Assembly (NCBI RefSeq): GCF_038502225.1
Contig: NW_027195360.1
Coordinates: 48,501 to 112,500, forward strand
Source: Cherax quadricarinatus
Lineage: Eukaryota; Arthropoda; Malacostraca; Decapoda; Parastacidae
Direction: 5' to 3'
Length of the DNA stretch: 64,000 nucleotides
This document shows, one piece after another, positions 36,731 through 47,371 of this stretch. Within the stretch, counting starts at the first letter, position 1, and every line of letters starts with the position of its first letter. The notes under the pieces are model-generated. The model saw only the letters and a program-made list of their open reading frames with translations, was not told the DNA's origin and did not search any database. The position numbers were made by a program, and so were the translations under genes.

Positions 36731-36785
36731 AAAGAGAGACGTGTAACATTATGCACACTGTGCATAATGTTGGACGTCTCTCTTT
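36731..36785. repeat. Near-perfect 27-bp palindrome
   Basis: Arms 36731-36757 and 36759-36785 are inverted copies with two mismatches and a one-base centre. The arms begin AAAGAGAGACGT and the centre reads TGCACACTGTGCA. Confidence 0.93.
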
Positions 36786-38945
36786 CAGTGTTTAAATATT
36801 TTTGGGGGTTGTTCTTATCTCAAGAGATTCGTTGTCACTGTCAGCTGTTGAGATAATGTCCAAGCCTCTTGTAAAAACATATAATGCTTTATATATTTTA
36901 ATAATTTATATCTTATCGCGTCTATGTATTTGCAGTTTTCAGAGGGTGATTATCGCAGCCTTACACAAATTACTTGCTAACATTTAGTAGATGTTAAAAC
37001 GTTCACACAAGTTGCCTAAATCATCTCTTTCACTCGTCTATTCCTTTTCATTATTTGGCAAATTGTTGTTGACTGGGAGAAATAAAGAGTGATCACACTG
37101 TCTTATTTTGTACACACCGTCAATATCTGGTCCTTAGAATTATTGAACCGTGGGCCATTTCGTTTTAACTGCATTACTTTCAAAGCCTCTTGAAATTTAG
37201 CTTCCAATTTCCTTTCCCCTTCTTCTACCTTCCCTCTATACCATAAAATTTTCTACTCAAATTTTTACGTTTCCTCATTATTTCCCTGCTTTCTCTAGCA
37301 TCTTTGTCTCCTTCAGCAAATTTTCATATGACCCTACATTCGTTTCTCCCTTCATTTCGTCAGTTTTATGATGCATGTTCCTAGTAGTCATTCCCCTTTT
37401 CTTCACTATTTTCACACAGGTCTAAATGATTCTGCTCTACTTATCTCTCCCTAATCATCATTGTTCTACGTGAAAACTAATGCAGTTTTGTACTGAGGCA
37501 ACCACATACATGGGCAGAATGGATGTAGGATGAAGCTGGTATGAGTAAGTAAGAATGTTGTATGCGAAGTATATTTGTAAGGGCTTTGAATTCGTAGGCA
37601 TCGGTTGAAATATTGTAAGTTGTTTGAATCGGTTGAATGGAGTGAGATTTAATGTCGTATGTTTGCGTTGGTGTGGTGTTTGTGTTCATTCGTTGGTTGT
37701 GTATACGAGGCAGAGGAAGTGGGATGGGGTTCCTCGAACTCTCGGAATGTATCCATGGGAGGGAGGAGTGTTATCTGGGTGAGTTTTGTCCAAGAGAGAG
37801 AATGCTGCACAGGTGTTTTCTAGAGTGGGAAGTGTGGGTAGGTATTCTAAGTATAGGTTTGGGATGCTTTATGAGTAGCTGTTGAGGTTCATTTTGGGCG
37901 AGTGGGCGCTGTATCTGTTGTATCTGCTTGCAGGATCTACCTAGCATGAACCAGTAGAACAAATGCAATGCTCTGTTATCTTGCCTTAGTGAAAATTTTC
38001 TTTTCCTGAGGGAAAGGGGGTACCTGAAAACCCAGTATGGTTTGGTTACTCCATACACAAATCCAGTGAGATATATTCAGCTGAATTGTTTTTTTCTGGA
38101 GCATCTAGCACGTATGTCTTCAGAAAGTAAGAGGTCACGACTTATCCTCTGGACCTGTTAACTCTGGTTACAGCCACTACCGCGCCTCTGTCACTCTAGA
38201 TTCACATCGTCGATGCCGTATATGAACTTCACAGTTACATTTGTGAAATTATTTCAAATTAGACATGCTCTGAGATAACTCTAACTGGTAAATTCGCTAT
38301 CTTTCACGTTTCTGCTCACATTACTACTACAATATTATATTCATTCGGAAGTGCTAAACCTCTAAGAGTCATTTAGAATCTGGTAATGGTTCTACACGCC
38401 TTATTTTTTTTCCTGGGAGCGATATGTCCAAGCCATTTCAGTGAGAATCCAATCTCTTTCTCGAATTCGTTCTTATCATTTCTAAGTGGCTAATAGCAGT
38501 CAGTACAGTACAGTACTTTACTTTCGACGCTGACCAACTAGGACGCTGAAACTTGAGGAGAGCTGAGCAGTGGACGATTCTACAGTTAACATGCACATGA
38601 TAGTTATGAAGATAAAAAAAAACTTCTGATCACATTGTTAGCTATAATTCGTGTTCTGTGTAGATCAGAGGTCATGACAGAGAATATTACTGAAAGTATT
38701 AGCGCGAATGCTAATCCTTATTAAATGCGTTACATGATATTCCACTTTGATCCTTTACATAACACGCCCTTAACAAATACAGTAAATGATTTGCATTTTA
38801 CCCTTCTCCTCTTACATGATACAACAAATATAAATTCGTCATTGGATTTTTTTTTCAAATATATTATTAGTATTAGTGTTTCTGATACCAAATTGTTTAT
38901 TATTAAACACACATATATCTCATATTGAGGTACTTAGGTCATTTA
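36786..38945. other. No recognised gene
   Basis: Over 2 kb of AT-rich DNA. Short frames at 37652-37885 plus and 37771-38058 minus show no known domain. No repeat unit is seen. Confidence 0.45.
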
Positions 38946-39597
38946 GTGGGTGATAGTGTACTTGTTTATGTGGTGGGTGAGATTGTACTTGTTTATGTGG
39001 TGGGTGAGATTGTTGTACTTGTTCATGTGGTGGGTGAGATTATTGTACTTGTTCATGTGGTGGGTGAGATTGTTGTACTTGTTCATGTGGTGGGTGAGAT
39101 TGTTGTACTTGTTCATGTGGTGGGTGAGATTGTTGTACTTGTTCATGTGGTGGGTGAGATTGTTGTACTTGTTCATGTGGTGAGTGAGATTGTTGTACTT
39201 GTTCATGTGGTGGGTGAGATTGTTGTATTTGTTCATGTGGTGGGTGAGATTGTTGTACTTGTTCATGTGGTGGGTGAGATTGTTGTACTTGTTCATGTGG
39301 TGGGTGAGATTGTTGTACTTGTTCATGTGGTGGGTGAGATTGTTGTACTTGTTCATGTGGTGGGTGAGATTGTTGTACTTGTTCATGTGGTGGGTGAGAT
39401 TGTTGTACTTGTTCATGTGGTGGGTGAGATTGTTGTACTTGTTCATGTGGTGGGTGAGATTGTTGTATTTGTTCATGTGGTGGGTGAGATTGTTGTATTT
39501 GTTCATGTGGTGGGTGAGATTGTTGTACTTGTTCATGTGGTGGGTGAGATTGTTGTATTTGTTCATGTGGTGGGTGAGATTGTTGTATTTATTCATG
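38946..39597. repeat. 30-bp tandem repeat, about 22 copies
   Basis: The unit contains TTGTTCATGTGGTGGGTGAG. The first two units are 27 bases (lacking one triplet), the rest 30. Because 30 is a multiple of three and lacks stops in several frames, long frames appear on both strands (10-residue repeats VLVHVVGEIV, LYLFMWWVRL and, on the minus strand, MNKYNNLTHH). The near-identity at DNA level, including silent positions, argues against a coding role. Confidence 0.95.
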
Positions 39598-39997
39598 TGT
39601 AGTGACTTTTGTTGTAGTGTAGTCAATGTACTGTGTGATATGGTTGTACTAGTTTTATATTGCTCTGTACCGTCGGATTCTGACAAAATCGTCGCTGTTA
39701 GATTTGGTAAGGCCATTTCTTTTGGTGCATTTGGCTGAGTTCGATATTTTCTCTTTGACTTCGAACACTGCTACACTGAACGCACTAATGAGTACGGTGA
39801 AGGTAAACCCCATCCAGCGGTCATTAACCTGTTGCGTTACCTAATGCCACAGCTGTGAACCATGCTGTTCCCGTTATGAAAAAATGTCCATTCTGTTGAT
39901 AATGTTCTTGCTGTGATGGTCACGTTGTCCATGTTGTTATTAATATCTTATCTATCTGCATGTTCATTCTCAGGTAGATTGTTCCAAGCACCTTTGG
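39598..39997. other. No gene seen
   Basis: Unique-looking flank of the 30-bp array. Confidence 0.5.
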
Positions 39998-39998
39998 T

Positions 39999-40054
<56 letters not shown>
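39998..40054. repeat. (CA)n microsatellite
   Basis: Pure CA run. Confidence 0.97.
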
Positions 40055-40059
<5 letters not shown>

Positions 40060-41354
40060 TACACTGGCTCAAAAATATACATCGCTCCAACGTACACATA
40101 CCACTGCTCTTCAAACACACCATAAGTGATTTGATAGATAAAAGAATGGAAAAATCATCCATACCCGAGGTAATAGAAATTGTGAGTGACAAAGGTACAT
40201 CAACTGAGAGCAAACATTGAAGGATATAATGAATAGGGAAACACGTCTGCTCAAATCGAATCTGCCGCTGAGGCCCGGACAATGAGGCTAGAGGTGCCAG
40301 ACAGGAGGATTTTTGAGAAGCAAGAAAGTCTGAGAAGTTCAGGAAAGAGAAAAGAGAATAAAAGAATGTGATTGAGGAATTTAAACATAAGAACATAAGA
40401 AAGAAGGAACACTGCAACAGGCCTACTGACCCATGCAGAGCAGGTCCATGTCCCCCCCGGATTAGACCAATGACCCACCCAGTCTGATCATCTCCACTCA
40501 AGGATGGAGCACTGCACCAAACCCAGCAGCACAAGCTAGTCACAAGCAAGTAACATGCAGGATGCAAAGAGAACATCACATTGAAACTAATGTATTGAAT
40601 GGAGATTCTGTAGTGATTCAGAATGACATGATTCGGGAGAGCGCAGGACAGCCCACCTATGCTCAATAGGAGGGAGAATCTGGAAAAAATAACCAGGAAG
40701 AAACAAAGTTTAGCATCCTTGACGAGACCTGAGGGGTACACAAAAGGAACTATCTTAAAATTTGTTCTAAATAATGCAGGAAAATATGAGAGAAACATGA
40801 AGGAAGAGGAGCAAAAAATAAAAGATTTGAAATGTGAGCAGCAGAGTATATATCTGGGTGGGATGGAAAATATTTAGACATCGTAGAGAAAAGGACATGG
40901 TCACGAAATTTCGACCTAGTATGTGTAAGAATATCTTTCAGGAGAGCAACAAGACGCTGAAGAAGTAATCGCCAATTTAATGTTCTCAATTCACATTGTT
41001 CACTCCTGAAAGCAGAAAGACTTCCTCAGACAACAAAGAATTCCAACAAAAACAGTCGACTGGCCCTGCCCAATGAGCAGTGCTATCAACGCCACGATTC
41101 ACCGAGCACCTCACATGTATGTTGCAGTCCTTTTCATTTTCTGACAAATCAATTCTGCAGGCCAAGAGCTGTTAGCCTGGTATAAACCTTGATTACTGAT
41201 ACCGACAAACTGGATTAACGAGACACGTGAGCAAAAACTAGGACATTTAATGGAAAGCTTTTCAGTCCTGGAGCCTCGATCAACTTCAGAAGAGATAAAT
41301 GTTACGTTTTTTTTAATATGTTCAATTCTTTGTTATCCTACTTCAGCTAAGGTA
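40055..41354. other. Mixed DNA with one probable dispersed repeat
   Basis: At about 40384-40545 the sequence AACATAAGAACATAAGAAAG, then GCCTACTGACCCATGC and AGGTCCATGTC, resembles a common decapod dispersed repeat (memory only). A 72-codon plus frame at 40659-40877 is K/E-rich and unidentified. No gene is supported. Confidence 0.35.
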
Positions 41355-41500
41355 TATTACCACACCCAGGTACCTACATACTAATAGGTGAACAGAGGCA
41401 GCAGGTGTAAGGAAACATGAGCAACGTTTCCACCCGTAATGGTGATCGAACCACGGACATTCAGTTTGAGAGCCCAGTGCGCTTCCAATAAAACCAAAGG
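41355..41500 (-). mobile_element. tRNA-derived SINE
   Basis: On the minus strand an A-box-like GGAAGCGCACTGG (about 41478-41490) is followed 30 bases later by a B-box GGTTCGATCAC (41442-41452), then GGAAACGTTGCTCATG and a tail with GTACCTGGGTG. This is the layout of tRNA-headed SINEs with an internal RNA polymerase III promoter. The GTACCTGGG tail resembles that of LINE family 2 at 21.2 kb, which may be its partner. Confidence 0.65.
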
Positions 41501-41814
41501 ACACTGCTACCTAGTCCTATACTGTTAAAGAGAAGCCCAGCGCCATGAATTAATTTCACAGCAGGAGTATACAGCATGTAGCGGATACGAGAGTATCTTT
41601 GTCGGGAAGACAAACAGACACCTTCAAACACATCCACTGGTGTGATAAAACCAACAACGGATGCCTAGTTCGTCGCAACTTTCATTCCCACATAACGGAA
41701 GCAGAATATCAGTTATACGAAGAGAACAACAATGACTGACTCAAGCATTTTGTAAACAGCAGTGATTCACCTCACCAGCGTTAACGAATAATCGTATGAT
41801 TCACGATAAGTGAA
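41501..41814. other. No firm gene
   Basis: A plus-strand stretch near 41625-41740 reads CDKTNNGCLVRRNFHSHIT and EAEYQLYEENN, which looks protein-like (transposon-like) but I cannot name it. Confidence 0.25.
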
Positions 41815-42347
41815 TCATACGATTCTAAGAGGAGTTTCTCTCAAAAACCTAATTAAATATATATCTGTTTTGTACTTATCTAGCAGCTCCTGTCTCCTGT
41901 TCTTTTCAATATCGTTTACACTAGCAGTGAGGCAGATAATAGGGTTATTCCCATTACCTGACATGATATTATCCAACCTGTTGATTTTGTCATCAACACT
42001 AGCTCATGAGAAACGCCCTCTAACGTTAGAGTCACCGACCACAAGGATATCCCTGCCTTTATTAGCAGAGGAGTTAGTGGTACCTTTATCATCATTAGTC
42101 CTGGAGAAGAGAAGAGATTTCCCGCCTCCAAATGCTTTTTAACTTTGCTCACTTTGATATTCCTTTCTTTACTGGAGACTATTACCCACTTGTAAGTGAG
42201 TCGATTCTGTTCCTCACTGCTGGTAACCAACCTTTCTTCACTAATTCCAACCACCTCAGATTCATTGCTACAGTTGTGATAAATGGTTTTGAAAACCGAC
42301 AAGTTGAAGATTGAGATACTTATGTAACATATGGGAATCTTTATCAC
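41815..42347 (-). pseudogene. CR1/L2-type ORF1 esterase (SGNH) remnant
   Basis: On the minus strand an N-terminal part is rich in charged residues (SSEEQNRLTYKWVIVSSKER, NIKVSKVKK). After a one-base shift the frame from 42138 reads NSSANKGRDILVVGDSNVR, the block-I GDSN motif of SGNH hydrolases, and later RLDNIMSGNGNNPIICLTAS then VNDI, where a GTND-like block is expected. Esterase domains of this kind occur in ORF1 of CR1-like non-LTR elements. An internal TGA after GRFS, the frame shift and a terminal TGA at 41815-41817 show it is dead. The catalytic Ser block is kept; the Asp-His block is not seen. Confidence 0.6.
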
Positions 42348-42514
42348 AAGAGTGATGGACTGAACACATCGATTCCAGGCTGAGGGACTGATTACCTCAA
42401 ACTCCTCTTCTCCTAACCCATTTCTACTTTGTATTGAACTGATGAAGCCACTGTGTGGCGAATCGTTTCCTTAATAAAGATTCCCATATGTTACGTAAGT
42501 GTCTCAATCTTCAA
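42303..42514. mobile_element. Foldback element with hammerhead
   Basis: About 42-base terminal arms (42303-42344 and 42473-42514) are inverted copies, each with AACATATGGGAATCTTTAT or its complement and a TTGAAGATTGAGA end. The interior holds GACTGATTACCTCA and a plus-strand hammerhead motif at 42436-42470 followed by AATAAAG. The layout links it to the 35.4, 58.3 and 63.3 kb elements. Confidence 0.75.
42436..42470 (+). ncRNA. Hammerhead motif with mutated box 2
   Basis: CTGATGA (42439-42445), extra A, stem II GCCAC/GTGGC around TGT, then GAAT instead of GAAA, then CGTTTCC. Stem I (GAA against TCC) has a mismatch. The fold is conserved, but the box-2 change probably abolishes cleavage. Confidence 0.5.
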
Positions 42515-42689
42515 TTGCTATACTTATCAAGGCGAAATTTCAGTTTCTTATTTTCCTCCTTGAGAAGTAGAACCACCTCCTTCAACACCTTGAACTCAGA
42601 CTCTAAGACGCTTCAGAAGCAAGCCACGGTGCAAAATAACTAGTTATGAATCAAATATTAAATATTCGTAGTTTTGGTGTCTAACCTTC

Positions 42690-43060
42690 CCTAGCATGAC
42701 TTGACCTTATTCACCTTAATGTTACCTGATCTAATCTATTCTAATCAAGTTTAGTCTAGGCTAACCGAATCTAAGTTAGCTTAATCTAATCTAGCCCAAT
42801 CCTTCATACTTAATCTAACATGACCTAATCAAACCTTCGTTGAATCTAACCTAATTTAACCTATCTTCATCTAATCCAGCCTACCTTTATTTAACCTATG
42901 TAACCTAACTTCATCTACACTTGCCTAATCAGTCCTAACCTGACTTAAATCTATCCTAAACGAGCCATACCTAACCAAACCTAACTATTCTTAACTAGCC
43001 TAACCTAACTAAACCTCAGTATCCTAACCTACCCATTCCTAACATATCTAAATATTTTAT
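42690..43060. repeat. Degenerate CCTAA telomere-like tract
   Basis: About 370 bases enriched in CCTAA, ACCTAA and TCTAA words, clearest near 42990-43050 (CTAACCTAACTAAACC). CCTAA/TTAGG is the ancestral arthropod telomere repeat. It is too diverged to be a working telomere. Confidence 0.6.
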
Positions 43061-43329
43061 TTAATGTTTTGTGTTATTAAACGTTTTATTGAAATCAATA
43101 ATATGAGTTTTCCTATTATCGATTTCTTTAAAATGTTTGGGAATAACATCGGGAGTGAAAATAGCTGGGAATTAAATTTAGTCGGTGTGATATTACGTGT
43201 TACATAACAGTGAGTCAAGTTACCAATCAACTCTGATATTCTTTGATCCATTATTTCCCCATTCCTGCTATCCTGCCTGATTGTGCAGCTTTTGTCCTAG
43301 TCTCTAGTGTGATTCTGAGAAAATGAAGA

Positions 43330-43570
43330 CTTCCAATTTCAAAGTGTGCAGTCCAACTTCCTTTTCTCTCCTGTCTCACTTTTGTTCGACTGTCGAGGAA
43401 CTCTAGTACGGATGAGACAGGATTGTTCGTCTCTGAAGCCATCCTGGCTGTAGTTCATCAACTCACTCCTTTCTATGTGCTCCACCACACTTCTCTTGAT
43501 AATCTTTTCAGTAAGTTTATTATGCAGATCAGTGTTATTGGCCTGTAATCTGAATCTTCTTCTCTGCCCC
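43330..43570 (-). mobile_element. LINE family 1 RT fragment
   Basis: The minus strand holds decayed codons matching EKIIRRRVVEHLER, HGFRDGKSCVTNLLEF and VRQEREGWVDC (here VRQERKGSWTAHFE). Frames are broken. A GT repeat follows. Confidence 0.75.
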
Positions 43571-43577
43571 CTCTTTT

Positions 43578-43681
<104 letters not shown>

Positions 43682-43779
43682 CTAACTGTGCTCACCTATT
43701 TGTGATTGCAGGGATCAAGTCACAGCTGATCACTAATAGGTCCACTCTCTCCCTACTCCATGAGATTTATTGTATCTCT

Positions 43780-45329
43780 TCTTGTCCTTCAGTTTCGTCA
43801 GGTTGATTTCTCTTAACCTCTTCTGGCAGGACATACTCCTTAGCTCCGGGACTAGTCTTGTTGCAAACCTTTGCACTTTCTCTAATTTCTTGACGTGTTT
43901 GACCAGGTGTGGGTTCCATACTAGTGCTGCGTCCTCTTATATGGGCCTGACGTACGCGGTGTACAACGTCTTGAGTGACTCCTTACTCAGATGTCGAAAG
44001 GCTTTTCTTATGTTTGCCAGGCAGTCATGTGCTGCAGCAGTTATTTGGGTGATGATCGCCTCAGGAGATATGCTCAGTATGATGCTCACTTCTTTGAAAA
44101 TTTCCAATCTTCATAACTTTACACTTGGTGGGGTTAAACTCCAGGAGCCATTTGTCGGACCAGGCTTGCAGCCTGTCCAGATTCCCTTGTAGGCTTACCT
44201 CATCCTCTTCCGCTTGTATTCTCTTCATTAGTTTCACATCGTCTGCGAAGAAGGACACCTGACTCGATCCTTTCCTTCATGTCATTCACATATACAGGAA
44301 AGTGCACCGGACATAGGACTGACCCTTGTGCAACCAACTCGACACGTGCACCCATTCTGACATCTTGTCTCGTACCGACACGTTGTTCCCTTCTTGTCAG
44401 CTATTCCCAGATCCATTGCAGTACTTTCCCGCCTATTCGCACCTGCTCCTCTTCCTTTTCAACCAGTCTCTTTTGCGGTACTGTGTCTATAGCCTTCTTA
44501 CAGTCCAAGAAGATGCAGTCTATCCATACCTCTCTCTCTCCTGTATTAAGTTACCTTGTCAAAGAACTCCAATAGGTTATTGATGAAGGATTTCCCTTAC
44601 CTGAAGACGTTCTGGTAGTCATGTATGAGTCCATTCCTTTCTAGGTGTTCCACCACTCTTGTTCCTGATAATCTTCTCCATAAGTTTACATACAATACAT
44701 ACATACAATACATACAATACGGGACTACATTTGCTGTTTTCCACACTTCAGGCAGCTTCCTTGTTTCGATAGATTTATTGAAGACTGTTGTCAGTGGCAC
44801 ATACAGTGCATCTGCTCCCTCTCTCAGGACCCAAGGAGCGATTTTATCTGGACCCACCGACTTCTAGGTATCTAGTTCCCCTATCAGTTTCTTCACCTCA
44901 CTGGCAAGTGGTACTGTGCACTTGCCAGTGCACCGTACCACCTCAGTTTTCTGGAAGCCTCTTTCTTTCTACTGTGAATACCTCCCTGAATCTCGAGCTG
45001 AGCTCTTCACATACTTCCTGGTCGTTCCCTGTGAGCTCCCCTTCTTCCTTCCTCAGCCTGATTACCTGGTATTTAACTGTTGTTTACCTTCTCAAGTGGC
45101 TGTATAACAGCTTTCGGTCACATCTGGCTTTTGATAAGTCATTCTCGTATTGACACTGGATTTCTGGGTTTTCCTGAGTCCTTTGCCTTTTATACTTTTT
45201 CCATAATCTAGCACATTTGGCTTTGGCCTCTCCAGACATCTTGGTAAAATATGGGCTCACACTGGTCTTTCCGTTGTTTCTGGTGTCTCTTGGTACGAAC
45301 TTCTCCACTGCCTCCCTGCAGTTACCCAC
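43780..45329 (-). pseudogene. RT and linker of copy J
   Basis: Pieces visible: FFADDVKLMKRI (44250 region, motif C), GPDKIAPWVLREGADALYVP, and a linker with SPYFTKMSGEAKAKCARLW and RKLLYSHLRR. A tetranucleotide-like expansion ACATACAATACATACAATAC near 44690-44720 has replaced part of the fingers codons. Not functional. Confidence 0.8.
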
Positions 45330-45379
45330 TGCACCTCATGTAGGAATTGCCTCATACTTGTGTTGTCCTATTTATGTAT

Positions 45380-45549
45380 ACAAACCATACCACGGGTTGG
45401 TTTTGAGCCCGCGGTCAGAGTGTCTCAACACTCCAGACCGTCGCGTTAGCCACTGGTCTGGAGTTCAAACAAACCATACCACGGGTGGGGTTCAAACCCC
45501 ACCCGTGGTATGGTTTGTTTGCAATCGTGTCATTACGATTTCGTGATCC
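45380..45549 (-). mobile_element. 170-bp tRNA-like SINE with foldback end
   Basis: It is flanked by a 10-base duplication ATTTATGTAT (45370-45379 and 45550-45559) within the LINE endonuclease. The minus strand has an A-box-like TGGCTAACGCGACGG and a B-box-like GGGCTCAAAACC. At 45466-45492 and 45495-45521 lies a perfect 27-bp inverted repeat with a CA loop, containing a second B-box-like GGGGTTCAAACCCC. One tRNA-like unit plus an inverted partial copy is the simplest reading. Confidence 0.75.
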
Positions 45550-46260
45550 ATTTATGTATGTTTAGCTTCTCCAGTCCTTCTACTGCCTCACTCTTCATTG
45601 TAAACTCTATTTTGTATGCGACTCTCAAGACTACGTGATAGCTAGTGAATAGCGGACTTTTGTGCAAGATATCCCTCTGTCTGAACTGTTCAAGGTGAAT
45701 GTTAGTTCCATCCTTGCTAGTTCATCGTCTTCTCTCTCTCTGCTTGTGTCCCAAACATGGTGGTACATGAAGTTTTCAAGTACCGCCTCCAGCATCATGG
45801 CTCTCCACGTCTCTGGTCCCCCTTGTGGCTCTAATGTCTCCCAGTCTCCTGAAGGTTGAAATCCCCCATTATGAGTACTCTGCCCTGCTCAGATGGGCCC
45901 TTCTGGCAACCTCGGCTACTGTATCCACCATCACTCTGTTGCTCTCACCATATTCCTGTCTTGGCCTTCTGCTGTTTGGTGGTGGGTTGTATATCACTTC
46001 TCCCATCACTTTTGGGCCCTCAGTATGAAGTGTTCTTATTATGTAGTCATCTGCTACTCCTCTAACTAGTCCTCCCATCTCTTCAAAACTTCACTGTTTG
46101 TTGATAAGCAGTGCAGCTTCTCCTTCCCCTTTCTGCTCCCCTGTTTTTCCTTAGGATCCGATAAGCAGATGGGATGATCGTGTTTTCTATCACTTCCGTG
46201 AGCTTTATGATTGCTATGATGTCCGGGGATGCCTCTTATTTGTAATTCCATCTGCGTTGG
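45550..46260 (-). pseudogene. Endonuclease domain of copy J
   Basis: Matches the APE-type endonuclease of copy L: LMIWCTNADGITNK at the start (46.25 kb), EVIYNPPPNSRRPRQEYGES, then GGPETWRAMMLEAVLENFMY and LARMELTFTLNSSD. Several frame shifts. Confidence 0.8.
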
Positions 46261-47160
46261 TGCACCATATCATCAGCTTACTTACAAGAACTGTATTCTG
46301 GGGGGTGGGAGGGGTTGGTGTTGGCTGTGGGTGTGGCAGGCAGGTCTGGATATTATGGTAGTATGCTGGTGGGGTAGTATTAGCACTGGGGAATGGGGAT
46401 TGTGGGTGTGGCTCTGCTCTTGTTATTGTGTTTGGTTGGTGTGAGGTGGTAGTGGTTGAGATGCTCTGGGTGGTTCTATGTACAGTTGTGTTTGCTGTTC
46501 CAATCGAGGCTGTGCTTCCCTGTCTCCTGGTACCTGCCCTGTTCCTCCCTGCCTCTTGCACATTCTTACTCTTTCATGCAGTTGTTTCCATTCTTTTTGT
46601 GTTCTGTCATAGTCAGGGTACATTCATTGGTATTTTTGGGAACCCTTTGTCAGGGAGTTTCCACTGCAGGATTATTGTTTCCTATCATTTCTGACTTGAA
46701 TGTCAATATGAGCGGCTCTTTTCGATTACCACCCACTTCTCTGAAAATTTGTCAGTTGAGTTGTGTCGTCTCCTGTTACTACAAGGATTCTCTCAGTCTC
46801 TTTTACCTCCCCTGTCTTCTTTCATCATAGGTCTTCCCTTCTGCCTAATGGAGCCCATGAATAATGAGTGTCCTCTCCCCTTCCTCATACCATTTTGTTT
46901 CCCTCTGTATCTCTGAGTCTGACTTAGGTATCTCCCTGGTTATATTCATCATCTCCAGCCATCCCAGAGGCCTGGTGTCATTTCCCTGAGACTTCTTTGC
47001 TCTTTTCCCTCCTATTCCCTCACCTTCCACTGTTCATCCTTCACCCAGCTCCTTGCTCCTATTTGTCTCACCTCTATACTCTGCTTCAGCACTTCCAGTT
47101 TCTCCACCCATGACTCTGAAGCAAGAGCTCATAACTCCCACTTCCTGCTCTCTGTTGGTA
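46214..47160 (-). pseudogene. N-terminal domain and linker of copy J
   Basis: The frame 46214-46561 runs without break from a Thr/Pro-rich linker (PQPTPTPPTPQNTVLVSKL) into the endonuclease start, so both were once one protein. Upstream pieces resemble NRDRTQERMTLKERVQ of copy L (DYDRTQKEWKQLHERVRM). Confidence 0.65.
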
Positions 47161-47280
47161 TCTTCTTGATAACCGTGTCACAGAACTCTCTTAGCCTTTT
47201 TTTCCCACTCCTATTACATTTTGCTCTTCATTCTTTCTGCCAATACTTCTTGTTAAGCCCAGCCATCCCCAGTACCCTCG

Positions 47281-47298
47281 TGTGTGTGTGCGCATGTG

Positions 47299-47337
<39 letters not shown>

Positions 47338-47371
47338 GTGTGTGTGTTTGTGTGTGTTTTTTGTGTGTGTG
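47281..47371. repeat. (GT)n microsatellite
   Basis: GT run separating the 5' end of copy J from the tail of copy K. Confidence 0.95.

Noticed and set aside
37652..37885. 77-codon frame
   Set aside because: No motif, no splice or start evidence; treated as chance.
38925..39738. Long frames on both strands over the 30-bp array
   Set aside because: Unit length divisible by three and stop-free in several frames explains them; no domain or signal that selects one strand.
39920..40798. 292-codon minus-strand frame
   Set aside because: Runs through a GT repeat and a dispersed repeat; hydrophobic low-complexity translation with no recognised domain.
41442..41491. Functional tRNA gene
   Set aside because: Only box-like promoter elements; no full cloverleaf with acceptor stem could be paired by eye, so a SINE is the better reading.
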